Source of the DNA: Byssovorax sp.
GTDB taxonomy: Bacteria; Myxococcota_A; Polyangia; Polyangiales; Polyangiaceae
Direction of reading: 5' to 3'
Assembly (NCBI GenBank): GCA_025362495.1
Contig: JANYGI010000032.1
Coordinates: forward strand, 1-64,000
DNA: 64,000 bases
Shown: piece after piece, positions 27,065 to 36,829 of the stretch
Position numbering within the stretch: the first letter of the stretch is position 1
How the letters are laid out: the number at the start of each line of letters is the position of its first letter
Program-made: the position numbers and the translations under genes
The notes under the pieces: generated by a model
Told to the model about the DNA's origin: nothing
Databases searched by the model: none
What the model saw: the letters and a program-made list of their open reading frames with translations, nothing else

Positions 27065-27984
27065 TCACAGCGAGGCGACGTAGGCGGCGAGCGCCTCGCG
27101 ATCCCCGCTGGAGAGCTGCCGGGTGTGCCCCATCTTCCCATCCATCCCGAGGATCAGCTCCGCGAGCGTCGCATAGCGGCCGTCGTGCAGGTACGGCGCG
27201 GAGCGGGAGATGAAGCGAAGAGAGGGCGTATCGAAGCCCGGGGGCCCGGACCAGCTGTCGAAGCTGGTCTTGACGTCGTGGCGGGCGTGGTCGGTGGTCT
27301 CATCGCCGAGGTGACAGCTGGAGCAGCCCACCGCGTCGTCGTGAAAGAGCTCTTCGCCCCGCGCGAGGCGGGGATCAGGCGGGAATCGAGCTCCGGCGAG
27401 AGCGCCTGATGCGCCGCGATGGGGACGGCGGACGGCGCGGGGGTCATCTCGCCCGGGGTGCCGCCGAGCGGAAAGAGGCTGAGCACGCCGTCGAACTGTG
27501 ACCACGCGACGGCGCGTGAGGCCTCGCGATCGACGGCCACGCCGCGCGGCCCCGGGGCCACCTTCCAGCGACGGAGCACCTTGCGGAGCGGGGCCGTGGC
27601 GCGCGCGTCGTAGGCCACGATCTCGTCGCGACCGAGGCAGGCTACGAGCAGCTCGCCGTGGGCTTCGTCCATCGCCGCGCCGCGCGGAAGCAGGCAATCC
27701 TGGGCGCCGAACTCGCCGTGGAGAGAGTGGGTGATCCGCTGGGTCGCCGGATCCAGAGTGGCAATCTCGCTGGAGACGCCCGGGATGGTCCGGGTGGTGC
27801 CGCCGTAGAGCTTGCTGAACTCGAACACCGGCTGCGGCGCGGCGAGCACCAGCGGCGCGAGGACGCAGCCCGTGACAGACCCCCGCTCCGGCAGCGGCCC
27901 GACGCGCCCGAGGGGGCGCCGGCAGGAGCGCCAGTGTTCGTCGAGCTCGGACACGAAGAGACCGGTTTCGGCAGGTCGTGTCAT
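27065..27984 (-). pseudogene. Frameshifted c-type cytochrome with YVTN-like propeller segment
   Basis: The upstream part (from 27984) encodes a propeller-like segment (RAVAWSQFDGVLSLFPLG, GPRGVAVDREASRA) down to about 27385. There the sense continues in another frame as DPRLARGEELFHDDAVG and CSSCHLGDETTDHARHD, a haem-binding CxxCH module. That frame ends YATLAELILGMDGKMG, then a normal cytochrome tail (GDREALAAYVASL) with its stop at 27065. A single-base loss near 27377-27392 would explain the break. The N-terminus, with signal peptide and probably a first haem site, is also missing. Related intact proteins are di-haem peroxidase-like. Confidence 0.7.
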
Positions 27985-28038
27985 CGACGAAGCCGTGGAG
28001 TGATGACGTCGCCCCCTGGGAGCGAGCCTGCGCCCTCG

Positions 28039-28821
28039 CTACGCCCCGTCGTCCACGTCCTCGTCGGGGGTCGGAAACCGCAGCAGCGCCGCGTCGCGGA
28101 GCGGCGCCGGCAGCGCCGCAACCGCGCGCGCCACCGCCGTCATCGAGACCGGGAAATTGATCTCGGCCGGGTGACTCCCGAGCTTCGCGAGGATGAGATC
28201 GGCGGCCTCGTCGGACTCCAGCGCGAGGGGCATTGGCTTCTTCAGGTGGGCAGTCATCTCGGTCCGCACGAAGCCGGGGTGAATGCAGGTGACGGCGACG
28301 CCGGTACCGCGCAGATCGAGCCGTATCGACGCCAGGAACATGCTGAGCCCGGCCTTGCTCGCGCCGTAGGCGCCGACGCCCGGAAAGGGGGCCAGCGCGC
28401 CCACCGAGCTCACGCCGACGAGGTGACCGCGGCGGCGCTTCACCATCTCGGGGAGCACCGCGCACAGCGTCGCTATCGCCCCGTTGAAGTTGATGAGGCA
28501 GAGCTGGCTTATCCGCTCCCAGCGGAGCCGCTTGGCGTCGATGGCGCGCCCGATACCCGCGTTGGCCATGACCAGATCGAGGCCGCCAATCTCGGCGTCG
28601 ACGGCGCGGATCGACGCGACGGTGCGCTCGGTGTCGGCGACGTCCATCTCGACGACGCGGGCGCGGCCGCCGGCGCTCCGGATCTCGGCGGCGAGGGCCT
28701 CGAGCTCGGGCACACGGCGCGCGCAGAGCACCACCTCGGTTCCCCCGCGCGCGAGGCTCCTGGCCACGCTCCGGCCCATCCCGCTCGAAGCCCCGGTGAT
28801 CAACGCTGTTCGGTAGTCCAT
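28039..28821 (-). CDS. Short-chain dehydrogenase/reductase
   Basis: This 260-aa classical SDR has TGASSGMG for cofactor binding, NAGIG, a catalytic Ser in VSSVG and YGASKAG for Tyr/Lys. ARRVPELEALAAEIRSAGG after the second strand carries Arg, pointing to NADP(H). HPGFVRTEM is the usual PG motif. The C-terminal extension, PLRDAALLRFPTPDEDVDDGA, is a little longer than typical. The substrate cannot be inferred. It is unrelated in position to the SDR at 22416 and separated from the cytochrome relic by 54 bases. Confidence 0.88.
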   Translation of the reverse strand: MDYRTALITGASSGMGRSVARSLARGGTEVVLCARRVPELEALAAEIRSAGGRARVVEMDVADTERTVASIRAVDAEIGGLDLVMANAGIGRAIDAKRLRWERISQLCLINFNGAIATLCAVLPEMVKRRRGHLVGVSSVGALAPFPGVGAYGASKAGLSMFLASIRLDLRGTGVAVTCIHPGFVRTEMTAHLKKPMPLALESDEAADLILAKLGSHPAEINFPVSMTAVARAVAALPAPLRDAALLRFPTPDEDVDDGA

Positions 28822-28923
28822 CTCGGGGCGAGACTACACGAGCCTCCCGCGAAGGACAGGCCTCCGCGCGGCTCGCGCCGACGCCGGCCCGGTGATAGCG
28901 TCGACGGCGAAAGAGCGCCCAAA

Positions 28924-30135
28924 GTGTCGATCACCGCCCCCGAGCTGCGCTGCGACCACGCTGGCTCCGGCGCCCGCTCTCGTGCCCTCACCTTGCTCCG
29001 GCTCCCGCTCCTCGCCGGCGCGCTGCTGCTCACTGCTTGCCCTCTGCCGCTCGCCACGGTGATCCCGCCGAGCGCCGTCAGCGCCACCACGCGCTATTCG
29101 AGCCCCAAGTACTCCGATCCTGCCGAGTGGCTCTGTCGCCCGGATCTCCCCGCGAGCCGCTGTCGCGCCGATCTGGGCGCCACCGAGATCCGCCCGGATC
29201 ACTCGCGCGCTCCCGCTCCTCACGTGGCCGCCGCCTCGACCAAGGTCGATTGCTTCTACGTGTATCCCACCGTCGATCTCGACGCCGTCCCGGGGAATCA
29301 CACCGATTTCTCCGATCTCGGCCCGATGACGAACGCCACGCTCGCGCAGGCCGCCCGGTTCAGCGAGGTCTGCGACGTCTATGTCCCGCTCTACCGCCAG
29401 ATCACGATAGGCACGTACATCTTCCCCGGCGCCCGCCGCGAGCAGCGCCTCGAGATCGCCTTCTCCGACATCGCCGACGCCTTCGCGCACTACCTCGGCC
29501 AGCACAACCGCGGCCGCAAGATCGCGCTGATCGGCCACTCGCAGGGCGCAGAGATGGTGGTGCGGCTCCTCCAGCGCTTCTTCGATCACGATCCGGCGCT
29601 GCGCGAGCGCCTGCTCATCGCCATGGCCATCGGCGGTCGGGTCGACGTGCCGAAGGGCAAGCTCGTCGGAGGCACCTTCGAGAGCGTGCCAGTTTGCTCG
29701 ACGCCGGACGAGCTCGGGTGCGTGATCGCGTATCGCACCTACCGCGCCGGAGGCAAGGTGTCGACAGCCCTGGGCGCGCCGCCGGCTGGCAGCGAATCGG
29801 CGTGCGTGAACCCGGCGAGCATCGACCGAAACGAGCGGCACGCCCTCTCGCGCACGTATTTCCCGGTGACCGGGAGATCAGGCGGGGCGCTCGCGGGCAT
29901 CGAGGGCGTGACCACACCGTTCGTGCTCTTCCGCGACCTCTATGCAAGTCAGTGCCTCGACGGCCCCGAGGGCACTCGCTACCTGGGGATCACCACCGCG
30001 GCCGGCGAAGCGGGGCCGCTCGATCTCGAGGACGCGCGGCTCAACACGGCGCTCGGGCTGCACGTGCTCGATCTCCAGCTCCCGCAGGGAGACCTCATCG
30101 ATCTCGTCAAGCGCCGGGCCGCCGCGCTGCCGTGA
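28924..30135 (+). CDS. DUF3089 alpha/beta-hydrolase-like lipoprotein
   Basis: This 403-aa exported protein has a signal peptide with a lipobox near ALLLTAC and a DUF3089 domain. The opening DCFYVYPTVDLD and the nucleophile elbow IALIGHSQGAEM (Ser in GHSQG) show an alpha/beta-hydrolase fold. DUF3089 proteins are thought to act as lipases or esterases, with no firm substrate. I start at GTG 28924: it is the last good start before the signal sequence, and no upstream in-frame sequence looks coding. A 102-base divergent region separates it from the SDR at 28821. Confidence 0.85.
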   Translation: MSITAPELRCDHAGSGARSRALTLLRLPLLAGALLLTACPLPLATVIPPSAVSATTRYSSPKYSDPAEWLCRPDLPASRCRADLGATEIRPDHSRAPAPHVAAASTKVDCFYVYPTVDLDAVPGNHTDFSDLGPMTNATLAQAARFSEVCDVYVPLYRQITIGTYIFPGARREQRLEIAFSDIADAFAHYLGQHNRGRKIALIGHSQGAEMVVRLLQRFFDHDPALRERLLIAMAIGGRVDVPKGKLVGGTFESVPVCSTPDELGCVIAYRTYRAGGKVSTALGAPPAGSESACVNPASIDRNERHALSRTYFPVTGRSGGALAGIEGVTTPFVLFRDLYASQCLDGPEGTRYLGITTAAGEAGPLDLEDARLNTALGLHVLDLQLPQGDLIDLVKRRAAALP

Positions 30136-30140
30136 CGCGC

Positions 30141-30156
30141 GCGGAAGGCCTTCCGC
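30141..30156. terminator. Palindrome after the DUF3089 gene
   Basis: GCGGAAGGCCTTCCGC is a perfect 16-bp palindrome 5 bases after the stop at 30135. It may be a terminator; no T-run follows. Confidence 0.45.
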
Positions 30157-30322
30157 CGCTGCCTCCCGAGCCCCGCGACCTTCGAGCCGCCCGATGGCCC
30201 CGCGCCGGCGTGAACCTGCTCGAGCGTGAAAGAAGCGGCACACACGCCGGCCCGAGCTCGCGATCGTGACATAGCGTCAGTTGACGGCGCGCGACGCTCC
30301 GGGCCATCTTGCCCGACCCCCC

Positions 30323-31453
30323 ATGGTCGAAGCCCGCGAGAGCATCGCGAAGATCCTCGTCGTCGACGACAACGAGCAAAACCGCGCGCTCGTCGAGGCC
30401 ACGCTCGAGGGCGAGGGGCACGCGCTCCTCCTGGCCGCGAACGGCGAAGAGGCGCTGCGCTTGTTCGAGCAGCGCCAGCCCGACTGCGTGCTGCTCGACG
30501 TGCGGATGCCGGGGCTCGACGGCTTCACGGTATGCACGCGGATCCGCGATCTCCCCGGCGGCAAGGAGGTCCCGGTCCTCTTCCTGACGGCGCTGCGCGA
30601 CGTCGAGACGTTCGATCGCGCGCTGCTCGTGGGCGCCGACGATTTCCTCACGAAGCCGATCCGACCGACGGAGCTCGTCGTCCGCGTCAACACTGCGCTC
30701 AAGCTCCGCCGCATGAGCGCCGACCTCCGCGATCACTACGCGCTGATCCGCCGCCAGCGCGACGATCTCATGCGGCTCGCGCTCCAGAAGGACCTGCTGA
30801 TGGCCTTCGTGATCCACGATCTGAAGAACCCGATCGGCGCCATCGATCTGTTCGCGCAGCTGCTGGTGCGCGATCCGCTGTTGCCCGGCGAGGCGCGCGA
30901 GACGGCCGCGGACATTCGCTCCGCGACGCGGCAGCTCATGCGGCTCATCCACAACCTGCTCGACATCAGCAAGAGCGAGGAGGGCAAGCTCGTGGTGCGG
31001 CGCACGCCGATCAACCTCGGCGCGCTCGTGGGCGAGGTCCGCGAGACGTTCGAGGCCCAGGCGCGGGCCGCCGAGGTGACGCTCGAGACGACCGTCGAAG
31101 GGCTCATGCTCGCGGCCGACGAGGGTCTGCTCCGGCGCGTGCTCGAGAACCTGATCGACAACGCCATCCGCCACGCTCCCCGGCGCAGCGCGGTCCGCGT
31201 CGGCGCCGAGCGCGGCGACGGGAGCACCGAGCTCCGCGTCATCGATCGGGGCGAGGGTATTCGACCCGAGATGCGCGACAAGATCTTCGACCGCTTCGTG
31301 CAGCTCGACCGCGAGAACCCGGCGAGCCGATCGGGGCGGGGCCTCGGGCTCTCGTTCTGCAAGCTCACCGTCGAGGCCCACGACGGCCGCATCTGGGCCG
31401 AGGACGCCGCGCCGGGCACCAGCATTTGCATGAGTTTCCCCGATGTTCCGTGA
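30323..31453 (+). CDS. Receiver-histidine kinase fusion protein
   Basis: This 376-aa soluble protein begins with a receiver domain (acidic pair Asp15/16, phospho-acceptor Asp59 in LLDVRMPG, Lys111 in LTKPI). A coiled region follows, then a HisKA domain with His165 in FVIHDLKNP and an HATPase_c domain with NLIDNAIRH and GRGLGLSFCKL. A receiver in front of a kinase means it is probably switched by phosphorylation from another kinase. The ATG at 30323 is preferred over a TTG at 30281. Its last codons overlap the start of the next kinase gene by 11 bases, which indicates translational coupling. Confidence 0.92.
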   Translation: MVEARESIAKILVVDDNEQNRALVEATLEGEGHALLLAANGEEALRLFEQRQPDCVLLDVRMPGLDGFTVCTRIRDLPGGKEVPVLFLTALRDVETFDRALLVGADDFLTKPIRPTELVVRVNTALKLRRMSADLRDHYALIRRQRDDLMRLALQKDLLMAFVIHDLKNPIGAIDLFAQLLVRDPLLPGEARETAADIRSATRQLMRLIHNLLDISKSEEGKLVVRRTPINLGALVGEVRETFEAQARAAEVTLETTVEGLMLAADEGLLRRVLENLIDNAIRHAPRRSAVRVGAERGDGSTELRVIDRGEGIRPEMRDKIFDRFVQLDRENPASRSGRGLGLSFCKLTVEAHDGRIWAEDAAPGTSICMSFPDVP

Positions 31454-33419
31454 AGCGCTCGCCGACGATCCAGGCGACGTGCTCTACCGCCAGCTGCTCG
31501 AGGCGGCGCCAGACGCGATGGTGATCGTCGACGAGCGCGGGACGATCCAGCTTGTCAACGCGCAGACCGAGGCGCTCTTCGGCTACGCGCGCGCGGAGCT
31601 CCTCGGTCAGCCCGTCGAGATCCTGATCCCGGAGCGCTTCCACGCCGCGCACCCGGCGCACCGCCACGGCTTCGTCACGGCGCCGAAGCTGCGGCCGATG
31701 GGCTCGGGGCTCGCGTTGACGGGGCGCCACAAGGACGGCTCCGAGGTCGCGATCGAGGTGAGCCTGAGCCCGCTGCACACGACGAAGGGCGTCGTCGTCT
31801 CCGCCGCGATCCGTGACATCCGCGAGCGCCGGAAGATGGAGTCCACGACGACGCTCGCCTCGGACCGCCTGCGCAGCGCCGTCGAGAGCATCGAGGACGC
31901 GTTCGCCCTGTTCGACGCCGAGGATCGGCTGGTGCTGTGCAACAGCGCCTACCGCGCCGCGCTGCCGCAGAAGCTCGACGGCCCCGCGGTCGGCGTCGGC
32001 TTCGAGCCGCTGCTCGACGGGATGCTCGCCGAGGGGATGTTCGACCTCGGCGACGAGCCGCGCGAGGCGTTTCACGCGCGTCGCCTCGCGTACCGGCGCG
32101 AGCCGAAGGGCTCGATCGAGGTCACGACTTCGGACCACCGGAGCTGGCGCATGACCGATCGGCGCACCGCCGAGGGGGGATTCGTCACGACGATCTGGGA
32201 CGTGACCGACGACGTGCACCGCGAGGCAGAGCTGCTGAAGGCGCGGGCCGCCGCCGAGGCCGCGAGCGCCGCCAAGAGCGAGTTCCTCTCGTCGATGAGC
32301 CACGAGCTGCGCACCCCGCTCAACGCCATCCTCGGCTTCGCCCAGCTCCTCCAGCGCGACAAGAAGACGCCGCTCTCGCCGCGGCAACGAGGCATGACCG
32401 ACCAGGTGCTCCGCGGGGGAGAGCACCTGCTGCGCCTCATCGATGACGTGCTCGATCTGGCGCGGATCGAGACGGGCGGAGTCTCGCTCTCGACCGAGCC
32501 GGTCAGCGTCTCCGGCGTCCTCGCCGAGGTGAAGACGACGCTCGCTCCGATGGCCGAGCGCGCCGGCATCGAGCTGACGATCGCGCCTGTCCCCCTGGAT
32601 TTACCGATGATCCTGGCGGACCGGACCCGCTTTGCGCAGATCCTGATGAACTACGGATCGAACGCGATCAAGTACGGCAAGAGCGGTGGTCGGGCCGTGT
32701 TCGAGGTGAAGCTCACCCTCGCGGCGCGGGTGCGCGTGACCCTCGCCGACGACGGGATCGGGATCCCGGAGGACAAGCAAGGGAAGATCTTCCAGCCGTT
32801 CCACCGCGCGGGCCAGGAGACCGGACCGATCGAGGGTACCGGGATCGGGCTCAGCATCACCAGGCGCCTCGCCGAGATGATGGGCGGTCACGTCGGCTTC
32901 CGGAGCGTCGTCGGTGAAGGGTCCGAGTTCTGGGTCGAGCTGCCCGCGCACACGACAGCCCACGACGCGGGGATCGAGGGGCAGCGCGCCCCGGCCCCTA
33001 TCGCCTCGTCGCTGCAGGAGGGCGACGGCCCGCGCATCGCGGTGGTGTACGTGGAGGACAACCCGTCCAACATCGCCTTCATGCAGGAGCTCGTCGCCGA
33101 TCTCGAGCGCGTCGAGCTGATCACGGCGCCGACCGCCGAGATCGGGATCGAGCTGATCCGCGCGCGCCTCCCCGGCGTGGTCCTCATGGACATCAACCTG
33201 CCTGGCATGAGCGGCTTCGAGGCGCTGCGGCGCCTGCGCGAGTGGCCCGAGACGCGCGACATCCCCGTCATCGCCCTCAGCGCCGCGGCGATGACGCGCG
33301 ACCGGAAGCGCGCGGAAGAGGCGGGGTTCTTCCGCTATCTGACCAAGCCAGTCCGCGTGGACGAGCTGCTCCGAGAGCTCGAGGCGCTGCTCATGCCGGA
33401 CGCGTCGCCGCCGCGCTGA
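31443..33419 (+). CDS. PAS-containing hybrid histidine kinase
   Basis: This 658-aa soluble protein has two PAS domains (about 12-130, with VDERGTIQLVNAQTEALFGY, and about 145-265, with LFDAEDRLVLCNSAYR). HisKA follows with His287 in SSMSHELRTPLNA, then HATPase_c (NYGSNAIKYG, GTGIGLSITRRLAEMMGG) and a C-terminal receiver with Asp583 in LMDINLPG and LTKPVR. Its start overlaps the previous kinase by 11 bases, so the two proteins are made together and could exchange phosphate, one being receiver-first and one receiver-last. The 3' end overlaps the convergent ABC exporter gene by 85 bases. Confidence 0.93.
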   Translation: MFREALADDPGDVLYRQLLEAAPDAMVIVDERGTIQLVNAQTEALFGYARAELLGQPVEILIPERFHAAHPAHRHGFVTAPKLRPMGSGLALTGRHKDGSEVAIEVSLSPLHTTKGVVVSAAIRDIRERRKMESTTTLASDRLRSAVESIEDAFALFDAEDRLVLCNSAYRAALPQKLDGPAVGVGFEPLLDGMLAEGMFDLGDEPREAFHARRLAYRREPKGSIEVTTSDHRSWRMTDRRTAEGGFVTTIWDVTDDVHREAELLKARAAAEAASAAKSEFLSSMSHELRTPLNAILGFAQLLQRDKKTPLSPRQRGMTDQVLRGGEHLLRLIDDVLDLARIETGGVSLSTEPVSVSGVLAEVKTTLAPMAERAGIELTIAPVPLDLPMILADRTRFAQILMNYGSNAIKYGKSGGRAVFEVKLTLAARVRVTLADDGIGIPEDKQGKIFQPFHRAGQETGPIEGTGIGLSITRRLAEMMGGHVGFRSVVGEGSEFWVELPAHTTAHDAGIEGQRAPAPIASSLQEGDGPRIAVVYVEDNPSNIAFMQELVADLERVELITAPTAEIGIELIRARLPGVVLMDINLPGMSGFEALRRLREWPETRDIPVIALSAAAMTRDRKRAEEAGFFRYLTKPVRVDELLRELEALLMPDASPPR

Positions 33420-35203
33420 CCCGCTCCCGGCTCGTGCTGACGCCGGTGCATCTCGGCGTAGAGCCCGCCCGCGGCGACGAGCGACGCGTGGGTGCCTCGC
33501 TCCACGATCCTCCCGCCGTCGACGACGAGGATCTGATCGGCGCGCCGGATCGTCGAGAGGCGATGGGCGATCACGAACGTCGTCCGACCGACGAGCAAGC
33601 GCCCGAGCGCCTCCTGGATCAGGGCCTCCGACCTCGTGTCGAGGCTCGAGGTCGCCTCGTCGAGGATCACGATCCGCGGGTCCGCGAGGAGCGCCCGCGC
33701 GATCGAGATGCGCTGTCGCTGCCCGCCCGAGAGCCGCACGCCGCGCTCGCCGATCAGGGCGTCGTGGCCGCCCTCGATCGCCTCGGCGAACTCGTCCACG
33801 CGCGCGCTCCGCGAGGCCGCGAGGATCTCGTCGCGCGTGGCGCCGGGGCGGGCAAACGCGATGTTGTCGAGGATCGATCCCTCGAAGAGGAACGTCTCCT
33901 GGAGCACCACGCCGAGCTGCGCGCGGTACGGATCGAGGCGCGCCGTCGCGAGGTCGACGCCGTCGACGCGGATCACGCCGGCCGTGGGAACGTAGAACGA
34001 GGCGAGGAGGCCGGTGATCGTCGACTTGCCCGCGCCCGATGGGCCGACGAGCGCCGTCACCGTCCCGGGCTCGGCGCGGAACGACACGTCGTGGAGCACC
34101 GGCTTTCCCGGCGTGTAGGCGAAGTCCACGTGCTCGAAGCGCACCTCGCCGGCGATCGGGCCGATCGACGCCAGGCGCCGCGGATCGGCGTTCTCCCGGG
34201 GCTCGCGGAGGATCTCGCGCGTGCGCTCGAGGCCTCCGAGCGCCGTCATCACCACCGTCCCGATCGCCGCGATCTGCAGCGCCGGCGCGGCGAGGTAATT
34301 GAGCAGCACGGTGACCGTGAAGAAGCCGCCCAGCGTGAGCGTGCCGTCGAGGATGTACCGGACGCCGACGTAGATCACGACGGCGTTGATCAGGCCCCAG
34401 AGCACCGTCGTCGCGAGGCTGACGCGCGCCGAGAGCGCGACGGTCTCGCGGGTGTTGTCGAGCAAGCGCGCGTTGCCGTCGGCGAAGATCACCTCTTCGC
34501 GCGCTTCGGCCCGGTAGGTCTTGATCACCCGCACGCCGCCCAGCGCCTCCAGGAGCCGACCGTGGATGTCGCCTTCGATGACGCTCCGCTTCCACGATAT
34601 CTCGCGGATGCGCTGCGTGCCGGCGCCGGCGATCGTCGCGGCGACGGTGACGCAGATCAGCGAGAGCGCGGCGAGCCGCACGCTGAAGTGAGCCATCACG
34701 GCGAGGGAGAACGCGGCCGTCATCAGCGTCCCCACGAAGCCGAGCAGGCCGAGGCCGATCAGGTCCTGCACGCCGGCCACGTCGTTGTGGATGCGCGACC
34801 CGAGCGTGCCGCTCTTGTGGGTGTCGTGATAGAGCAGCGGCAGCCGCATGACGTGCGCGTGGAGCTTGCCGCGCAGCTCGGCCGTGAGGCGCTGGCTCGC
34901 CTCGGAGAACAGCAGCGTGAGCACGTGGGAGATCCACGCTTGCAGCGCTGTCGCGGCGGCGACGGCGATCACGATCGGGAGCAGCAGATCGACGCGGCGC
35001 GCGCCGAGGACGTCGTCGATCACCACCTTCATCGCCGCGGGCGCGACGAGCGTGGTCGCGCGCACCACGCCCATCAGCACGACGCCCAGCGCGAGCGTCC
35101 CGCGGCGCGGCGCGAGGAGGGCCACCACGTCGGGCCAGATCCCCCGGAGCCGCTCCAGGCGGCGGCGATTGGCAGGCGCCGGCGCTCGGGTGGTGGGGTT
35201 CAT
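33335..35203 (-). CDS. ABC exporter, fused membrane and ATPase domains
   Basis: This 622-aa half-transporter has a type-IV (MsbA-like) membrane domain over residues 1-320 with about six hydrophobic segments. An ATPase with Walker A GPSGAGKSTI, signature VRLSGGQRQRISIARA, Walker B IVILDEATSSLD and H-loop VIAHRLSTI follows. Such proteins export lipids, peptides or drugs as dimers. The last 45 residues are Ser/Thr-rich and extend over the convergent kinase gene, so the true end could have been extended by loss of an earlier stop. The ATG at 35203 is chosen; one at 35224 would add seven residues. Confidence 0.9.
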   Translation of the reverse strand: MNPTTRAPAPANRRRLERLRGIWPDVVALLAPRRGTLALGVVLMGVVRATTLVAPAAMKVVIDDVLGARRVDLLLPIVIAVAAATALQAWISHVLTLLFSEASQRLTAELRGKLHAHVMRLPLLYHDTHKSGTLGSRIHNDVAGVQDLIGLGLLGFVGTLMTAAFSLAVMAHFSVRLAALSLICVTVAATIAGAGTQRIREISWKRSVIEGDIHGRLLEALGGVRVIKTYRAEAREEVIFADGNARLLDNTRETVALSARVSLATTVLWGLINAVVIYVGVRYILDGTLTLGGFFTVTVLLNYLAAPALQIAAIGTVVMTALGGLERTREILREPRENADPRRLASIGPIAGEVRFEHVDFAYTPGKPVLHDVSFRAEPGTVTALVGPSGAGKSTITGLLASFYVPTAGVIRVDGVDLATARLDPYRAQLGVVLQETFLFEGSILDNIAFARPGATRDEILAASRSARVDEFAEAIEGGHDALIGERGVRLSGGQRQRISIARALLADPRIVILDEATSSLDTRSEALIQEALGRLLVGRTTFVIAHRLSTIRRADQILVVDGGRIVERGTHASLVAAGGLYAEMHRRQHEPGAGQRGGDASGMSSASSSRSSSSTRTGLVR

Positions 35204-35372
35204 GGAATTGGCCGGGCGCTGCACTCGGATCTGCCCGCGGAGGCCGATCGCGGCGAGGCTACCGCCGCGCGCGCGAACGCGTCAACATCGCGACCGACGC
35301 CGATGAGCTGGCATGACGCTGCACGCTCCGGAGTGATCGCGGGGGTTGCCCGCACCGACGCGGCGCGACGCT

Positions 35373-36689
35373 TCATTTCAAGGCGTCTCCCACCGCCGAT
35401 CGCAGCTCGGCCGCCCGGAAGGGCTTGGACAGGCGCGGGTTCGGGACCCGATCCAGGAACGATTGCGCGGACTCGTTGAAGGCGCCGCCGGTGACGAAGA
35501 TCATGCGCCGGGCGAGCGACGGACTCGACTCCATCAGCGCCGCATGGACGTCCATGCCTGTCATCCCGGGCATCATCAGATCGCACACGACGACGTCGAA
35601 CCGCTCGCCGGCGGCGATGCGGGCGAGAGCGTCCTTGCCGTCGTTGACGACGACGACGTCGTGCGCAGCGAGCGAACGGGCGGTGATCTTCGCGACGAGC
35701 GCGTCGTCGTCGATCACGAGGACCCGCGCGCGGCGGGTCGGGCTGGCGGGCGGGGCCGTGGAGCCACCGACCGCGCCGGGGCTCGGCGGGGCGCCGGACG
35801 TGGGCGGGAGCGTGACTCGAAAGCACGAGCCCACGCCGACCTCGCTCGTGACGAGGATGGTTCCGCCAAGGGACGTCACGATACCGTGGCAAATGGAGAG
35901 GCCGAGTCCGGTGCCGGCGCCGACTGGCTTCGTCGTGAAGAAGGGATCGAGAATGCGGCCGCGGAGCTCGGCCGAGATGCCTGGCCCGTTGTCGTGGAGC
36001 TCGACGACGGCCCGGCCCTCGGCGTCGGTGAAGGTGACAATCTGGATGAGGTTGCGCTCGACGTTACCCTCGGGCATCGCCTGCGCGGCGTTGACCAGGA
36101 GGTTGATGAACACCTGCCCGAGGCGGCCCTCGTCGGCGTCGACGAGCGGGACGGGACCGATCGTGGTGTCGAGGCGCGCCCGGAAGCGAAGCTCGTTGTT
36201 GGTCATGCGCGCGGCGATCGCGACGGCGCGGCGAACGTCGACCGGCGCGCGCCGTTCTTCGTCGCTGCGCGAGAGCGATCGCAGGCTGTTGACGATGGCC
36301 CGGATCCGCTCCATGCCCTCGCGGATCTCGGTCACCATGGTCGCCATCTCCTCGCGCTGCGCGCCGGAGAGGCTGGCGGGGCGTTCGAGGATGCTACCCA
36401 TGCTCTCGAGGTTGAGAGAGACGTAGGCCAGAGGGTTGTTGATCTCGTGAGCCACGCCGGCGGCGAGCGTCCCCACCGCGGCGAGCCGCTCGTTGAAGGC
36501 CAGCTGCGTCTGGATGTCCTTGATCCGCGTCACGGCCTCTTGCTCGGCGCGGACGGCGGCCTCGGCGGCTTTCTTCGCGGCGAGCAGCTCGCTCTCGTAG
36601 AGGTGGCGGCGGTGCATCGCGAGGAAGGCACAGGTGCTGACGAAGCGGCCCTGGTGCTCGCGGCGCACGGCGTTGAGCAGCACCGGCAC
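35373..36689 (-). CDS. Hybrid histidine kinase with 5'-truncated PAS region
   Basis: This 438-aa protein has a coiled segment (about 30-65), HisKA with His81 in GVAHEINNPLAYV, HATPase_c (NLLVNAAQAMPEG, GTGLGLSICHGI) and a receiver with Asp in VCDLMMPG and LSKPFRAAEL. The sequence before the GTG start still reads AEEVSLSFRPASGADVPVLL, the last strand region of a PAS domain. The frame is closed by a TGA at about 36826, so most of that PAS domain is missing. It looks like a gene that lost its 5' end, and expression may rely on a weak start. It lies 169 bases upstream of the exporter gene on the same strand. Confidence 0.8.
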   Translation of the reverse strand: MPVLLNAVRREHQGRFVSTCAFLAMHRRHLYESELLAAKKAAEAAVRAEQEAVTRIKDIQTQLAFNERLAAVGTLAAGVAHEINNPLAYVSLNLESMGSILERPASLSGAQREEMATMVTEIREGMERIRAIVNSLRSLSRSDEERRAPVDVRRAVAIAARMTNNELRFRARLDTTIGPVPLVDADEGRLGQVFINLLVNAAQAMPEGNVERNLIQIVTFTDAEGRAVVELHDNGPGISAELRGRILDPFFTTKPVGAGTGLGLSICHGIVTSLGGTILVTSEVGVGSCFRVTLPPTSGAPPSPGAVGGSTAPPASPTRRARVLVIDDDALVAKITARSLAAHDVVVVNDGKDALARIAAGERFDVVVCDLMMPGMTGMDVHAALMESSPSLARRMIFVTGGAFNESAQSFLDRVPNPRLSKPFRAAELRSAVGDALK

Positions 36690-36829
36690 GTCGGCGCCGG
36701 ACGCCGGCCGGAACGAGAGAGAGACCTCTTCGGCCCGCCCGCGTAGGAGCGGCTCGTCGCGTCCGCGTCGCAGTATCGGCGGGTCCCGGAAAAACTGGAG
36801 AGAAAATCGCCGGTCTCACCTTATTTTCT

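Noticed and set aside
29037-30269. A 410-codon + strand frame overlapping the DUF3089 gene
   Set aside because: It is a +1 shadow of the real gene, Arg-rich and without start signals.
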